This document shows positions 23,847 through 32,951 of a stretch of DNA of 64,000 bases, piece by piece. A program made the position numbers and the translations under genes. The notes under the pieces are model-generated. The model was not told the DNA's origin. It was given only the letters and a program-made list of their open reading frames with translations, and ran no database searches. Each line of letters opens with the position of its first letter. Within the stretch, counting starts at the first letter, position 1. This stretch comes from Micromonospora fulviviridis (GTDB lineage: Bacteria > Actinomycetota > Actinomycetes > Mycobacteriales > Micromonosporaceae): the NCBI RefSeq assembly GCF_014648395.1, contig NZ_BMRA01000009.1, positions 269,265 through 333,264 on the forward strand. The letters are read 5' to 3'.

Positions 23847-24472
23847 GCGAAGACCACCGCCTGGATCCGGTCACGCAGGCCGAGTTTGGTGAGCACGGCG
23901 GAGACGTGCGTCTTCACGGTGGCGGTGCTCAGGAACAGCCGCTCGGCGATCTCCGCATTGGACAGTGCCCGGGCCGCGAGCGTCAGCACCTCCACCTCGC
24001 GGGCGGTGAGCGCGGCGAGTCGCCCCCGGTCGGCGGCCGCACCGGGCAGCCGGTCGGCGAACCGGTCGAGCAGTCGGCGGGTCACCGTCGGCGCGAGCAG
24101 CGCCTCGCCGCGGGCCACCACCCGCACCGCCTCGGCCAGGTCGGCCGGGCGGGTGTCCTTGAGCAGGAAGGCGCTGGCCCCGGCGCGCAGCGCCGCGTAC
24201 ACGTGCTCGTCGAGGTCGAAGGTGGTGAGCATGACAACCCGGGCCGGGTTGCCGCCGGACACCAGCTCCCGGGTGGCGGCGATGCCGTCCTGCCGGGGCA
24301 TCCGCACGTCCATGAGCACCACGTCCGGACGGGTCCGGTTAGCCACCGCCACGGCCTCGATCCCGTCGGCGGCCTCGCCGACCACGGTCAGGTCCGGCCG
24401 GGCGTCGATGATCATGGCGAGGCCGGCGCGGATCAGGTCCTGGTCGTCGGCGATCACCACACGGACGCTCAT
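23804..24472 (-). CDS. NarL/LuxR-type response regulator
   Basis: A 222-residue protein. The receiver domain (about 1-120) has acidic DD near residue 10, the phospho-acceptor Asp in VVLMDVRMPRQDG near 54 and the Lys in LLKDTRP near 105. The C-terminal HTH_LUXR domain (LTAREVEVLTLAARALSNAE to TVKTHVSAVLTKLGLRDR) is near 150-205. The start overlaps the stop of the histidine kinase gene as ATGA, so the two form a cognate pair. The target genes are unknown; the divergent DUF6069 gene is a possible one. Confidence 0.94.
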   Translation of the reverse strand: MSVRVVIADDQDLIRAGLAMIIDARPDLTVVGEAADGIEAVAVANRTRPDVVLMDVRMPRQDGIAATRELVSGGNPARVVMLTTFDLDEHVYAALRAGASAFLLKDTRPADLAEAVRVVARGEALLAPTVTRRLLDRFADRLPGAAADRGRLAALTAREVEVLTLAARALSNAEIAERLFLSTATVKTHVSAVLTKLGLRDRIQAVVFAYDVGLVRPEPPPR

Positions 24473-25572
24473 TGCGCCACCGCCACCGGTAGCCGGGCCT
24501 CGACGCGGAACCCGCCGGCCGGCAGCGGACCGGCCTCCAGCGTGCCGCCCAGCAGCCGGGCGCGCTCACGCATCCCGACGATGCCCCGGCCGGCGCCCGC
24601 GCCCGGCCGGCGCGGCGCCGCCGTGCCGTCGTCGACCACCGCGAGGCGCAGCACCCCGTCGTCGTAGCGGACGCTGACCTCGGCGCGGGTGGCGTGGCTG
24701 TGCCGCAACGCGTTGGTCAGCGACTCCTGCACGATCCGGTACGCCGACAGCTGCACCCCGCCGGGAAGGTCCTCGGCGCCGGCGTCCCGGTCCATGGTCA
24801 CCTCGATGCCGACCGCCCGCACGGCGTCGGCGAGGGCGTCGAGCTGCGCCAGCCCGGGCTGCGGCCCGTCCGGGTCCGTGCCGTCGTCGGTGGCCAGCGC
24901 GTGCAGCATCGCCCGCAGTTCGGTGAGGGCCGACCGGGCCGCCACGTTGATCGCGCCGAGCGCGGCTCTGGCCCGCTCCGGGTGCGCGTCGAACACGTCC
25001 TCGGCGGCGGCGGCCTGAACGGCGATGACCGCCACGTGGTGGGCCACCACGTCGTGCAGCTCGCGGGAGATCCGCTCCCGCTCCCGGGCGAGCACCTGCC
25101 GCTGCCGGTCGCCGCGGCGCTGGGCCTGCCCGCGTTGCAACTCGCCGAGGGCCCAGCCGAGACCCAGCGCGGTCACCGCGAAGAGCAGGTCCCGCCAGCC
25201 CCCCGTGACCAGTTCCCAGGGTGTGGGGAGGAGCAGCAGCCCCAACGCGACCAGCGAGACCCGGGGCGGGCGGAGCCGGGCCACGTACGCCAGCGGGACG
25301 GTGACCAGGCCGAGCCAGCCGAGCGGGGGACAGAGCGCCTCCAGCCCGACGCCGGCGAGCGCGGCCACCGCCAACGCGTACCCCGGTCGGCGCCGGATCC
25401 ACAGCAGACAGCTGGCCTGCGCGGCGGCGAGCCCGACCGCGGCGGCGGTCCCGCCGGACGACGTCGGCGGGGTGCCCGGGGCGAGCAGGACGGTCAGGGC
25501 GACGGCGAGCATCACGGTGGCGATGCCGCCGTCGAGCAGCAGCAGGATTCGGGAGCGGGGCCGGCAGTTCAC
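24469..25572 (-). CDS. NarL-family sensor histidine kinase (HisKA_3 type)
   Basis: The 367-residue kinase has four to six N-terminal membrane spans without a large sensor domain (about 15-130). The dimerisation/phosphoacceptor helix is ERERISRELHDVVAHHVAVI with His near residue 185, and the C-terminal ATPase ends GRGIVGMRERARLLGGTLEA. GTG at 25572 is preferred over an upstream ATG at 25599, because TAGCAT (25585 to 25580 on this strand) ends 7 bases before it, with no ribosome-binding site. It pairs with the overlapping response regulator. The stimulus is unknown and may be membrane stress. Confidence 0.92.
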   Translation of the reverse strand: MNCRPRSRILLLLDGGIATVMLAVALTVLLAPGTPPTSSGGTAAAVGLAAAQASCLLWIRRRPGYALAVAALAGVGLEALCPPLGWLGLVTVPLAYVARLRPPRVSLVALGLLLLPTPWELVTGGWRDLLFAVTALGLGWALGELQRGQAQRRGDRQRQVLARERERISRELHDVVAHHVAVIAVQAAAAEDVFDAHPERARAALGAINVAARSALTELRAMLHALATDDGTDPDGPQPGLAQLDALADAVRAVGIEVTMDRDAGAEDLPGGVQLSAYRIVQESLTNALRHSHATRAEVSVRYDDGVLRLAVVDDGTAAPRRPGAGAGRGIVGMRERARLLGGTLEAGPLPAGGFRVEARLPVAVAQ

Positions 25573-25579
25573 GCCCCGG

Positions 25580-25585
25580 ATGCTA
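25580..25585 (-). promoter_or_regulatory. -10 box TAGCAT of the leaderless kinase-regulator operon
   Basis: TAGCAT on the minus strand is followed by 7 bases and then the GTG start of the kinase gene. Confidence 0.55.
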
Positions 25586-25745
25586 GGCCGCCGACCCACC
25601 CCGACTCATCGGTCGCCAGACGGAGATCCGGGCCCACCTGGTCCCCGGGACGGAGCGGCGAACCGGTCCGCGGCGGGATCCCCGGACCTCCGGCGTGGGC
25701 CTAGTGTCCCCGGTGACCGATCTCGCTCGATGGAGGTATGCACCG

Positions 25746-26177
25746 ATGGACACCACGACCACGCCCACTGTCTCCGCCGGCACCGTCACCCGTCCGGCGC
25801 GCCGCCGCGACCGCGCCCTGGCGGTACTCGCCGCCACCGCCGCCACCCTGGCAGTGTGGGTCGCCGCCGTCCCCGTTGCCGGGATGGACCTGGTCGCCCG
25901 CAACGGCGGGACCGAGCAGTCCGTGACCGCGGTCGCGGTCGCGGTCAGCACCCTGCTCGCCGGCCTGGCGGGGTGGGCGTTGCTGGCCCTGCTGGAGCGG
26001 TTCACCGCCCGGGCGCGGGCCGTCTGGACCGGCGTGGCCGGGGTAGCGCTGCTGCTGTCGTTGCTCGGCCCGGTCAGCCAGGGAGCGGGCACGGTGGCGA
26101 TCCTGACGCTCGTCGCCCTGCACCTGGTGGCGGCCGCCGTGCTCGTCCCGCTGCTGCGGCGCACCGCCCGCCGTTGA
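25746..26177 (+). CDS. DUF6069-type four-span membrane protein
   Basis: The 143-residue protein is hydrophobic after a 22-residue Thr-rich cytosolic start. Four spans are visible at about 25-45, 58-78, 88-106 and 112-135, with WALLALLERFTARARAVWTG between spans two and three. I recall this pattern from DUF6069, a family without known function. GGAGG lies 9 bases before the ATG. It is divergent from the two-component operon and could be its target. Confidence 0.75.
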   Translation: MDTTTTPTVSAGTVTRPARRRDRALAVLAATAATLAVWVAAVPVAGMDLVARNGGTEQSVTAVAVAVSTLLAGLAGWALLALLERFTARARAVWTGVAGVALLLSLLGPVSQGAGTVAILTLVALHLVAAAVLVPLLRRTARR

Positions 26178-26285
26178 GGTGCCGGGTCGGGGCTGTCGCC
26201 ACGGGGTGGGCAGCGCCGACCCGACCTCCGCGCGCCAGCGCGGGCGGCTCAGCGGGCCCGGCGGTTGCGTGGGCCGGCTGGTTGA

Positions 26286-26313
26286 GCGGGCCGGGCGGGC
26301 TCACCCGGCCCGC
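26286..26313. terminator. Hairpin between convergent DUF6069 and ArsR-SRPBCC genes
   Basis: GCGGGCCGGG pairs with CCCGGCCCGC around an 8-base loop that contains the stop codon of the minus-strand gene. Confidence 0.6.
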
Positions 26314-27125
26314 ACCGGCTCCGGCAGCGGCTGGCCGGTCTCCAGCAGGCTCTTGAGGCTGGCCAGCAGCTCCGGCCAGCCGCCGCTGCCGTCGAGCTGG
26401 CCGCTGATCGCCCGGTGCATCTCGCTGTCCGGGGAGAAGTCGTCGTGGGTCACCGTCAGCCGCACCGTCTCGCCGTGCGGGGTGAGGTCGAAGGTGACCT
26501 TCGAGCGGCGCTCGCCGAGCCGGGCGGCCAACTCCTCGTCGGACCAGCCGAAGTGCGCGGCGTGCTCGGGCTGGAAGCCGTGCCAGGTGTACGCGAGCCG
26601 CCGGTAGGGCTCGGCCTCCAGCACCCGCTGCCCGAGGTCCTTCGGCTCGGCGTCCGGGGAGTCCTGCCAGAGCAGGGGCGAGCCGGGCCGCCAGTCGGAG
26701 ACCAGGGTGACGCCGCCCCAGTAGCGGCGGGTGAACTCGGGCGCGGTGAGCGCGCTCCAGAGCCGCTCCGGGGTGGTGCGGATGTAGGTGGTGTAGACGA
26801 ACGTCGGGCCCTCCATGGGCTGCCCCTCCAATGCTGCCTGCAGGTCGGCGAGGGCCTGCGCCCTGGCCCGGTCGTACCGGCCGATCCACCGGTCGGCCAC
26901 GGCGTTGATCGGGGCGGCGTTGAGGTGGTGCAGTTTCTCCCGCCCGCGCCGCGTGGTGGTCACCAGCCCGGCCGCCTCCAGCAGCGCGAGGTGCTTGCTC
27001 ACCGACTGTCGGGTCATGTCGAGCCCGGCGCACAGCTCGCGCAGGCTCTGTCCGTTGCGGACGTTCAGACGGTCGAGGAGCCGGCGGCGGCTGGCGTCGG
27101 CCAACGCCCGGAACACCTCGTCCAC
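26301..27125 (-). CDS. ArsR-type regulator fused to an SRPBCC (AHSA1) domain
   Basis: In this 274-residue fusion the N-terminal 90 residues are a winged helix (VFRALADASRRRLLDRLNVR, then CAGLDMTRQSVSKHLALLEA). The C-terminal part, from about 105, is an Aha1/SRPBCC ligand-binding domain (FVYTTYIRTTPERLWSALTA, then YWGGVTLVSDWRPGSPL). In most actinomycetes these are two adjacent genes; here no stop or start separates them. No metal-binding Cys is present, so a hydrophobic ligand in the SRPBCC cavity is a likelier signal. GTG at 27125 has GGAGG 4-7 bases upstream. Operator-like repeats lie immediately upstream. Confidence 0.88.
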   Translation of the reverse strand: MDEVFRALADASRRRLLDRLNVRNGQSLRELCAGLDMTRQSVSKHLALLEAAGLVTTTRRGREKLHHLNAAPINAVADRWIGRYDRARAQALADLQAALEGQPMEGPTFVYTTYIRTTPERLWSALTAPEFTRRYWGGVTLVSDWRPGSPLLWQDSPDAEPKDLGQRVLEAEPYRRLAYTWHGFQPEHAAHFGWSDEELAARLGERRSKVTFDLTPHGETVRLTVTHDDFSPDSEMHRAISGQLDGSGGWPELLASLKSLLETGQPLPEPVRAG

Positions 27126-27138
27126 TCGTCCTCCCTCC

Positions 27139-27197
27139 GGACAGGCAACCCCATGGCTGCCTGTACCGAGGATAAGCAGCCGCGCGGTTGCCTGTCC
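27139..27197 (-). promoter_or_regulatory. Three-site operator cluster of the ArsR-SRPBCC gene
   Basis: ACAGGCA (27141-27147), TGCCTGT (27158-27164) and TGCCTGT (27189-27195) surround the 5' region. The first two form a perfect dyad with a 10-base spacer; the last two are direct repeats 31 bases apart, about three helical turns. The outer copies extend to a perfect 12-bp inverted pair, GGACAGGCAACC and GGTTGCCTGTCC. Autoregulation is inferred. Confidence 0.65.
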
Positions 27198-27304
27198 AGC
27201 CGAAGCCGATGACCTCGAAGCTAGCCTCCTAGGATGCTCTAGGCGGTGTGCGGGCCGGCACGACGGCGAAGCGCCGACTCCCGCGAGGTGGAACCGGGGA
27301 AGCG

Positions 27305-28159
27305 CTAGGGAAGGAGGCCGGCGCGGCGGGCGGCCACCACGACCTCGAGCCGGGTGTGTGCGCCGAGCTTGCGCATGGCCGAGCGCAGGTAACTCTTCAC
27401 CGTCTCGGGGCGCAGCCCGAGCTGCCCGGCCACGTCCGCGTTCGTGCAGCCCAGGGCGACGCAGGCCAGCACGTCGGTCTCCCGGGGCGTCAGGGCCACG
27501 GCGGCCGGCGGCCCGGGCCGGCGTGCCGCGCCGGCGAGCCGGTCGGCGACGGCGTCGAGGCGGTCGCGCAGCTCGGGGTCGGCGATCCGGTTCAGCAGGC
27601 CGCGCAGCTCGGCGTGCGCCTGGCGGACCTGCTCCCACTCCGGCCCGGTCGGGTCCGGGTGGGCCGGCACGGTCGGCAGCGCGGCCAGCGCCGTCCGGGC
27701 GGCGTCCCGGTCCGCGAGGCGGCGTTCCAGGTCCCGCCCGGCGTCGGCGGCGGCGGCGACCAGCCGGTCGCACAGGGGCAGGCGCTGGCGTACCGCGCCG
27801 TAGAGGACCGCGCGGACCTCGCGGCGCACCACCACCGGCACGGCGAGCACCGAGCGCAGTCCCTCGGCGGAGACCGGGGCGTCGTACTCGTGGCTGATCG
27901 AGCGGGCCACCGGGTAGTCGTCGACCCGCAGCGGCAGCCCGAGGGCGAGCGCCTTGCCGCCGAGCCCGGCGCCCGCGTGGATGGCGAGGCCGCGCAGCGC
28001 GGTCGTGCTGGTGCCGGCCAGCTCGGTGATGGTCATCCGGGGCGGGCCGCCCGGCGCGACGAGCCCGCCGAAGGCGACCGGCAGGCCGGTGCCCCGGCGC
28101 AGGGTCAGCAGGCCGCGCCGGACCTCGTCGGCGTCGTCGCGCGGGTAGAGCGTCACCAC
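27305..28159 (-). CDS. GAF-LuxR family transcriptional regulator
   Basis: A 284-residue regulator. A GAF-like sensory domain at about 30-150 (GLAIHAGAGLGGKALALGLP, then SVLAVPVVVRREVRAVLYGA) is joined by a helical linker to a C-terminal HTH_LUXR domain (LTPRETDVLACVALGCTNAD to TVKSYLRSAMRKLGAHTRLE, about 220-275). The architecture is known for regulators of catabolic acyl-CoA ligase operons. It lies divergently beside two such ligase genes with 127 bases between. GTG at 28159 has GGAGG 7 bases upstream; a second GTG follows directly. It probably senses an aromatic or acyl compound. Confidence 0.88.
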   Translation of the reverse strand: MVTLYPRDDADEVRRGLLTLRRGTGLPVAFGGLVAPGGPPRMTITELAGTSTTALRGLAIHAGAGLGGKALALGLPLRVDDYPVARSISHEYDAPVSAEGLRSVLAVPVVVRREVRAVLYGAVRQRLPLCDRLVAAAADAGRDLERRLADRDAARTALAALPTVPAHPDPTGPEWEQVRQAHAELRGLLNRIADPELRDRLDAVADRLAGAARRPGPPAAVALTPRETDVLACVALGCTNADVAGQLGLRPETVKSYLRSAMRKLGAHTRLEVVVAARRAGLLP

Positions 28160-28286
28160 CTGGCCACCTCCCCGCCGGCACCCCCGTCCGGGGGTGGTGA
28201 GACCTGCGTCACCCGATCGAGGATCAGGGTACTGCGCGCGGCGCCGTCCCCTCCGGCCGCGCGCCCGGGACAGGAAGGACACCCCC

Positions 28287-29978
28287 ATGGCCACCGCCGG
28301 CACCGAAGCCTTCCGCGAGGCGCGCGACTTCCTGCTCGCGCACCGGACGGACCACGAGACCGCGTACGAGAAGTTCCGCTGGCCCCGGCTGGACGAGTTC
28401 AACTGGGCGCTGGACTGGTTCGACGTGCTCGCCGAGGGCAACGACGACACCGCGCTGCGGATCGTCGAGGCGGACGGGGGTGAGGGGAGCTGGTCGTACG
28501 CCGAGCTGTCCCGCCGCTCGAACCGGGTGGCGAACTGGCTGCGCGCCCGCGGCGTCCGGGCCGGGGACCGGCTCATCCTCATGCTCGGCAACCAGCTCGA
28601 ACTCTGGGAGACCATCCTCGCCGCGATCAAGCTGCGCGCGGTGATCATCCCGGCCACGCCGCTGCTCGGCCCGGCCGATCTGGCCGACCGCCTGGCGCGC
28701 GGCGCGGCCCGGCACGTGGTGGTCGGTGCGGAGCACGCCGGCAAGTTCGCCGAGGTGGCCGGCGACTACACCCGGATCGCGGTCGGCGCCCCGGTCGACG
28801 GCTGGCACGACTACGCCGAGGCGTACGGCGCGGACGAGGTGTTCACCCCGGACGGGCCGACCCGGGCCGGCGACCCGCTGCTGCTCTACTTCACCTCCGG
28901 CACCACGGCCCGGCCGAAGCTGGTCGAGCACACCCACGCCTCCTACCCCGTGGGACACCTGTCCACCATGTACTGGATCGGGCTGCGCCCCGGCGACGTG
29001 CACCTGAACATCTCCTCACCCGGCTGGGCGAAGCACGCCTGGAGCAACGTGTTCGCGCCGTGGAACGCCGGAGCCACGGTGTTCGTCTACAACTACTCGC
29101 GCTTCGATCCGGCCGGGCTGATGGCCGCCATGGACCGGTGCGGGGTGACCAGCTTCTGCGCGCCGCCGACGGTGTGGCGGATGCTGATCCAGGCCGACCT
29201 GACCCAGCTCGCCCGCCCGCCGCGCAGCGTGGTCGGCGCGGGGGAGCCGCTGAACCCCGAGGTGATCGAGCAGGTCGAGGCGGCCTGGGGGGTCACCGTC
29301 CGGGACGGGTACGGGCAGACCGAGACCACCGCGCAGATCGGCAACCCGCCCGGCGCGCCGGTGAAGCCGGGCTCGATGGGGCGTCCGCTGCCCGGCTACG
29401 TGGTGCGCCTGGTCGACCCGGTCACCGGGGAGGTGGGCGACGACGGTGAGGTCTGCCTGGACCTGGCGCACCGGCCGACCGCGCTCATGGTCGGCTACCA
29501 CGGCGACGAGGAGTTGACCGCCACGGCGATGCGCGACGGCTGGTACCACACCGGCGACATCGCCTCCCGGGACGCCGACGGCTACCTCACCTACGTGGGG
29601 CGCACCGACGACGTGTTCAAGGCGTCGGACTACCGGGTGTCGCCTTTCGAACTGGAGAGCGTGCTGCTGGAGCACGAGGCGGTGGCCGAGGCGGCCGTGG
29701 TGCCGTCACCGGACCCGGTGCGGCTGGCCGTGCCGAAGGCGTACGTGGTGCTCGCGCCCGGCTGGGCGCCGGGGCCGGAGGCCGCGGCGGCGCTGTTCGC
29801 GCACTCGAGGGACCGGCTGGCCCCGTACCTGCGGGTGCGGCGGTTGGAGTTCGCCGACCTGCCGAAGACCATCTCCGGCAAGATCCGCCGGACCGAGTTG
29901 CGCGCCGCCGAGCGCGACAAGCACGGTGACGCACAGGCGCGGCCGGCCGGCGAGTACCGCGAGGAGGACTTCCGATGA
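28287..29978 (+). CDS. AMP-forming acyl-CoA ligase (medium-chain/aryl type)
   Basis: A 563-residue adenylate-forming enzyme. Motifs in order are YFTSGTTARPKLVEHTHASY (ATP/phosphate loop, near residue 207), NISSPGWAKHAWSNVFAPW, DGYGQTETTAQIGNP (near 350), GWYHTGDIA (near 428), RTDDVFKASDYRVSPFELE and PKTISGKIRR with the catalytic Lys near 540. The WAKHAWS segment is characteristic of the acyl-CoA synthetase MACS branch. It adenylates a carboxylate and then forms its CoA thioester. It is coupled to a second ligase by ATGA and adjoins a GAF-LuxR regulator, which suggests inducible catabolism of an acid. Confidence 0.92.
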   Translation: MATAGTEAFREARDFLLAHRTDHETAYEKFRWPRLDEFNWALDWFDVLAEGNDDTALRIVEADGGEGSWSYAELSRRSNRVANWLRARGVRAGDRLILMLGNQLELWETILAAIKLRAVIIPATPLLGPADLADRLARGAARHVVVGAEHAGKFAEVAGDYTRIAVGAPVDGWHDYAEAYGADEVFTPDGPTRAGDPLLLYFTSGTTARPKLVEHTHASYPVGHLSTMYWIGLRPGDVHLNISSPGWAKHAWSNVFAPWNAGATVFVYNYSRFDPAGLMAAMDRCGVTSFCAPPTVWRMLIQADLTQLARPPRSVVGAGEPLNPEVIEQVEAAWGVTVRDGYGQTETTAQIGNPPGAPVKPGSMGRPLPGYVVRLVDPVTGEVGDDGEVCLDLAHRPTALMVGYHGDEELTATAMRDGWYHTGDIASRDADGYLTYVGRTDDVFKASDYRVSPFELESVLLEHEAVAEAAVVPSPDPVRLAVPKAYVVLAPGWAPGPEAAAALFAHSRDRLAPYLRVRRLEFADLPKTISGKIRRTELRAAERDKHGDAQARPAGEYREEDFR

Positions 29979-31582
29979 GCCTGCCCTCCTACGCCAGCGG
30001 GATCTCCGACGCGCCGCTGCTCGGCGACACCATCGGCGCGAACCTGGCCCGCGCCGTGGCGGCGTACCCGGACCGGGAGGCCCTGGTCGACTGCCCGAGC
30101 GGCCGGCGCTGGACGTACGCCGAACTCGGCCGCGCGGTGGATGAGCTGGCCCGCGGCCTGCTGGCGGCCGGGGTGGCGAAGGGTGACCGGGTCGGCATCT
30201 GGGCGCCGAACTGCGCGGAGTGGGTCCTCGTGCAGTACGCCACCGCCACGATCGGCGCGATCATGGTGAACATCAACCCGGCCTACCGGCGGCACGAGCT
30301 GGAGTACGTGCTGAACCAGTCGGGGGTGAGCCTGCTGGTCTCCTCGCCCGGCTACCGGAGCAGCGACTACCGGGGCATGGTCGCCGAGGTCCGCGGCGCC
30401 TGCCCGGCGCTGGGCACGGTGGTCTGGCTCGGCGAGTCGAGCTGGGACGACCTGGTGGCCGGCGGGGCGGCGGTGCCGGTCGAGCGGCTGGCCGCGCGGG
30501 CGGCGGAGCTGAGCTGCGACGACCCGATCAACATCCAGTACACGTCGGGGACCACGGGGTTCCCGAAGGGCGCGACGCTGTCGCACCACAACATCCTCAA
30601 CAACGGCTACTTCGTGGGGGAGCTGGTCCGCTACACCGAGCGGGACCGGATCTGCCTGCCGGTGCCGTTCTACCACTGCTTCGGCATGGTGATGGGCAAC
30701 CTGGCGGCCACCAGCCACGGCGCCTGCGTGATCATCCCGGCGCCGACCTTCGACCCGGCCGCGACGCTGCGGGCGGTCGCCGCCGAGCGGGCCACCTCGC
30801 TGTACGGGGTGCCGACCATGTTCATCGCCGAGCTGGCCCTGCCGGACTTCGCCGACTACGACCTGTCCAGCCTGCGTACCGGCATCATGGCCGGCTCGCC
30901 GTGCCCGGTGGAGGTGATGAAGCGGGTCATCGACGGGATGCACATGGCCGAGGTGGCGATCTGCTACGGCATGACGGAGACCTCGCCGGTGTCCACGCAG
31001 ACCCGGCCCGACGACGACCTGGACCGACGGACCGCCACGGTGGGGCGGGTGCTGCCGCACGTCGAGGTGAAGGTGGTCGACCCGGCGACCGGGGTGACGG
31101 TGCCGCGGGGCGAGCCGGGGGAGCTGTGCACCCGGGGCTACTCGGTGATGCTCGGCTACTGGGACGAGCCGGAGCGGACCGCCGAGGCGATCGACCCGGC
31201 GCGCTGGATGCACACCGGCGACCTGGCGGTGATGCGGGAGGACGGCTACCTGACCATCGTCGGCCGGATCAAGGACATGATCATCCGGGGTGGGGAGAAC
31301 GTCTACCCGCGCGAGATCGAGGAGTTCCTCTACCGGCACCCGAAGATCTCCGACGTGCAGGTGGTCGGCGTCCCCGACGAGCGCTATGGCGAGGAGATCC
31401 TGGCCTGCGTGATCCTGCGCGACGGGCACGACACGCTCACCGTCGAGGAGGTCGCCGAGTTCTGCCGGGACCGGCTGGCGCACTTCAAGATCCCGCGGCA
31501 CGTACGGGTGATGGACGCCTTCCCCATGACGGTCAGCGGCAAGGTGCGCAAGGTCGAGCTGCGCCAGGCGGGCCCCGCCTGA
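29975..31582 (+). CDS. AMP-forming fatty-acyl-CoA ligase (FadD type)
   Basis: A 535-residue enzyme with INIQYTSGTTGFPKGATLSH (near 187), PVPFYHCFGMVMGNL (near 230), ICYGMTETSPVSTQT (near 330), RWMHTGDLAVM (near 410), GRIKDMIIRGGENVYPREIE and VSGKVRKVEL with the catalytic Lys. The substrate pocket region resembles AtoE/FadD-like enzymes for medium or long chains rather than acetate. It overlaps the first ligase by 4 bases. Two ligases in tandem imply either distinct chain-length ranges or successive intermediates in one pathway; no dehydrogenase or thiolase genes are nearby. Confidence 0.92.
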   Translation: MSLPSYASGISDAPLLGDTIGANLARAVAAYPDREALVDCPSGRRWTYAELGRAVDELARGLLAAGVAKGDRVGIWAPNCAEWVLVQYATATIGAIMVNINPAYRRHELEYVLNQSGVSLLVSSPGYRSSDYRGMVAEVRGACPALGTVVWLGESSWDDLVAGGAAVPVERLAARAAELSCDDPINIQYTSGTTGFPKGATLSHHNILNNGYFVGELVRYTERDRICLPVPFYHCFGMVMGNLAATSHGACVIIPAPTFDPAATLRAVAAERATSLYGVPTMFIAELALPDFADYDLSSLRTGIMAGSPCPVEVMKRVIDGMHMAEVAICYGMTETSPVSTQTRPDDDLDRRTATVGRVLPHVEVKVVDPATGVTVPRGEPGELCTRGYSVMLGYWDEPERTAEAIDPARWMHTGDLAVMREDGYLTIVGRIKDMIIRGGENVYPREIEEFLYRHPKISDVQVVGVPDERYGEEILACVILRDGHDTLTVEEVAEFCRDRLAHFKIPRHVRVMDAFPMTVSGKVRKVELRQAGPA

Positions 31583-31610
31583 CCGTCACTCCCCGGACCG
31601 TCACTGATGG

Positions 31611-32951
31611 TCATTCCGCCTGGCCGCGCCCGAGCCGCGCGGCCACCCGCTCGTGCAGCGCCGCCAGCGCCGGGCTGACCGTCGCGGTCGGCGGCGTCGG
31701 ATCGGCCAGCCGGCGGGCCGGCTCCGGTAGCCAGGCGAGATCGGCGTCGAAGCGGCCACGGGCGGCGCGAACCGCTTCCGCGGGGTCGGCGGGGTCGAGC
31801 CGGCGGCCACCGCGCATGACCGGCACCAGCAGCGGCTCCCGGCCAGCCGGTGGTGGCTCGTCGCGCAACCCCACCACGTCCCCCGCCGCGCCGGTCGGAT
31901 CACGGAAGACCTGCTTGGCGGCGGGCAGCGTGGCCTTGCCGGGGGACAGCTTCAGCACCGGCCGGTCGCCGTAGGCCACGAGCTTGTAGGCGCTGTCCAG
32001 CGACGGCGCGTCGTACGAGACGCCCATCTTGGTGCCCACGCCGTACCCGTCGATCGGTGCGCCCTGTGCCACGAGCCCCGCGATGACGTTCTCGTCGAGG
32101 CTGCCGCTGGCGATGATCCGGGCCTGCCGCAGCCCGGCGTCGTCGAGGATCGCCCGGGCCTGCCGGGCCAGCGCCCCGAGGTCGCCGGAGTCGAGCCGTA
32201 CGCCGACCGGGCCGGTCAGGCCCAGTTCGGTGACGACATCGACGGCGGCCCGGACTCCCGCCGGCGTGTCGTAGGTGTCGACCAGGAAGATCGGGTTCGT
32301 GGGAAAGTCGGCGGCGAACGCGCGGAACGCCGCCCGCTCGTCGGGGAACGCCTCCACGTACGAGTGGGCCATCGTCCCGGACGGGGAGATCCCGTACCGC
32401 ATGGCGGCCTCGACGTCGCTGGTCGCGGCGAAGCCGGCGATGGCCGACGCCCGCGCCACCCCTGCGCCGGCCTCGATGCCGTGGGTGCGGCGGAACGCGA
32501 AGTCGATCAGCTGCGCGCCGCCGGCGGCGAGCCGGCAGCGGGCCGCCTTGGTGGCCACCGTGGTGTGGAAGGTGATCAGATTCAGCACGCCCGTCTCCAC
32601 CAGCTGCGCCTCCGCGATCGGCGCGGTGACCTCCAGCAGCGGCTCGTCGGCGAAGACCACGCGACCCTCCGGCACGGCCCACACGTCCCCGGTGAACCGC
32701 AGCCCGGCCAGCGCCGCCAGGGCCGGCTCGTCGAACCCGACGACGTCCCGCAGGTAGCCCAGCTCGGCGTCGTCGAAGGCGAAGCCCTCCAGGAACGCCA
32801 GCGCCTCGGCCAGCCCGGCGGCGACCAGGAAGCCGCGCCGGTGCGGCAGCCGGCGGACGAAGAGGCTGAACGTGGCGTGCTCCGTCATGTCCCGGCGCAG
32901 GTAGCTGGCCGCCATCCGCAGCTCGTACAGGTCGGTACGCAGTCCCGTCAT
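31611..32951 (-). CDS. pncB: Nicotinate phosphoribosyltransferase
   Basis: This 446-residue enzyme makes nicotinate mononucleotide from nicotinate and PRPP in NAD salvage. Recognisable features are the N-terminal LRTDLYELRMAASYLRRDMT, FVRRLPHRRGFLVAAGLAEA, DFAFRRTHGIEAG (base region), FLVDTYDTPAGV, RLDSGDLGALARQAR, and GVGTKMGVSYDAPSLDSAYK with the loop before KLSPGKATLPAAKQVFRDP. GGAGGAGGT precedes the ATG. It is a stand-alone gene; the nicotinamidase partner is not visible. Confidence 0.95.
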   Translation of the reverse strand: MTGLRTDLYELRMAASYLRRDMTEHATFSLFVRRLPHRRGFLVAAGLAEALAFLEGFAFDDAELGYLRDVVGFDEPALAALAGLRFTGDVWAVPEGRVVFADEPLLEVTAPIAEAQLVETGVLNLITFHTTVATKAARCRLAAGGAQLIDFAFRRTHGIEAGAGVARASAIAGFAATSDVEAAMRYGISPSGTMAHSYVEAFPDERAAFRAFAADFPTNPIFLVDTYDTPAGVRAAVDVVTELGLTGPVGVRLDSGDLGALARQARAILDDAGLRQARIIASGSLDENVIAGLVAQGAPIDGYGVGTKMGVSYDAPSLDSAYKLVAYGDRPVLKLSPGKATLPAAKQVFRDPTGAAGDVVGLRDEPPPAGREPLLVPVMRGGRRLDPADPAEAVRAARGRFDADLAWLPEPARRLADPTPPTATVSPALAALHERVAARLGRGQAE

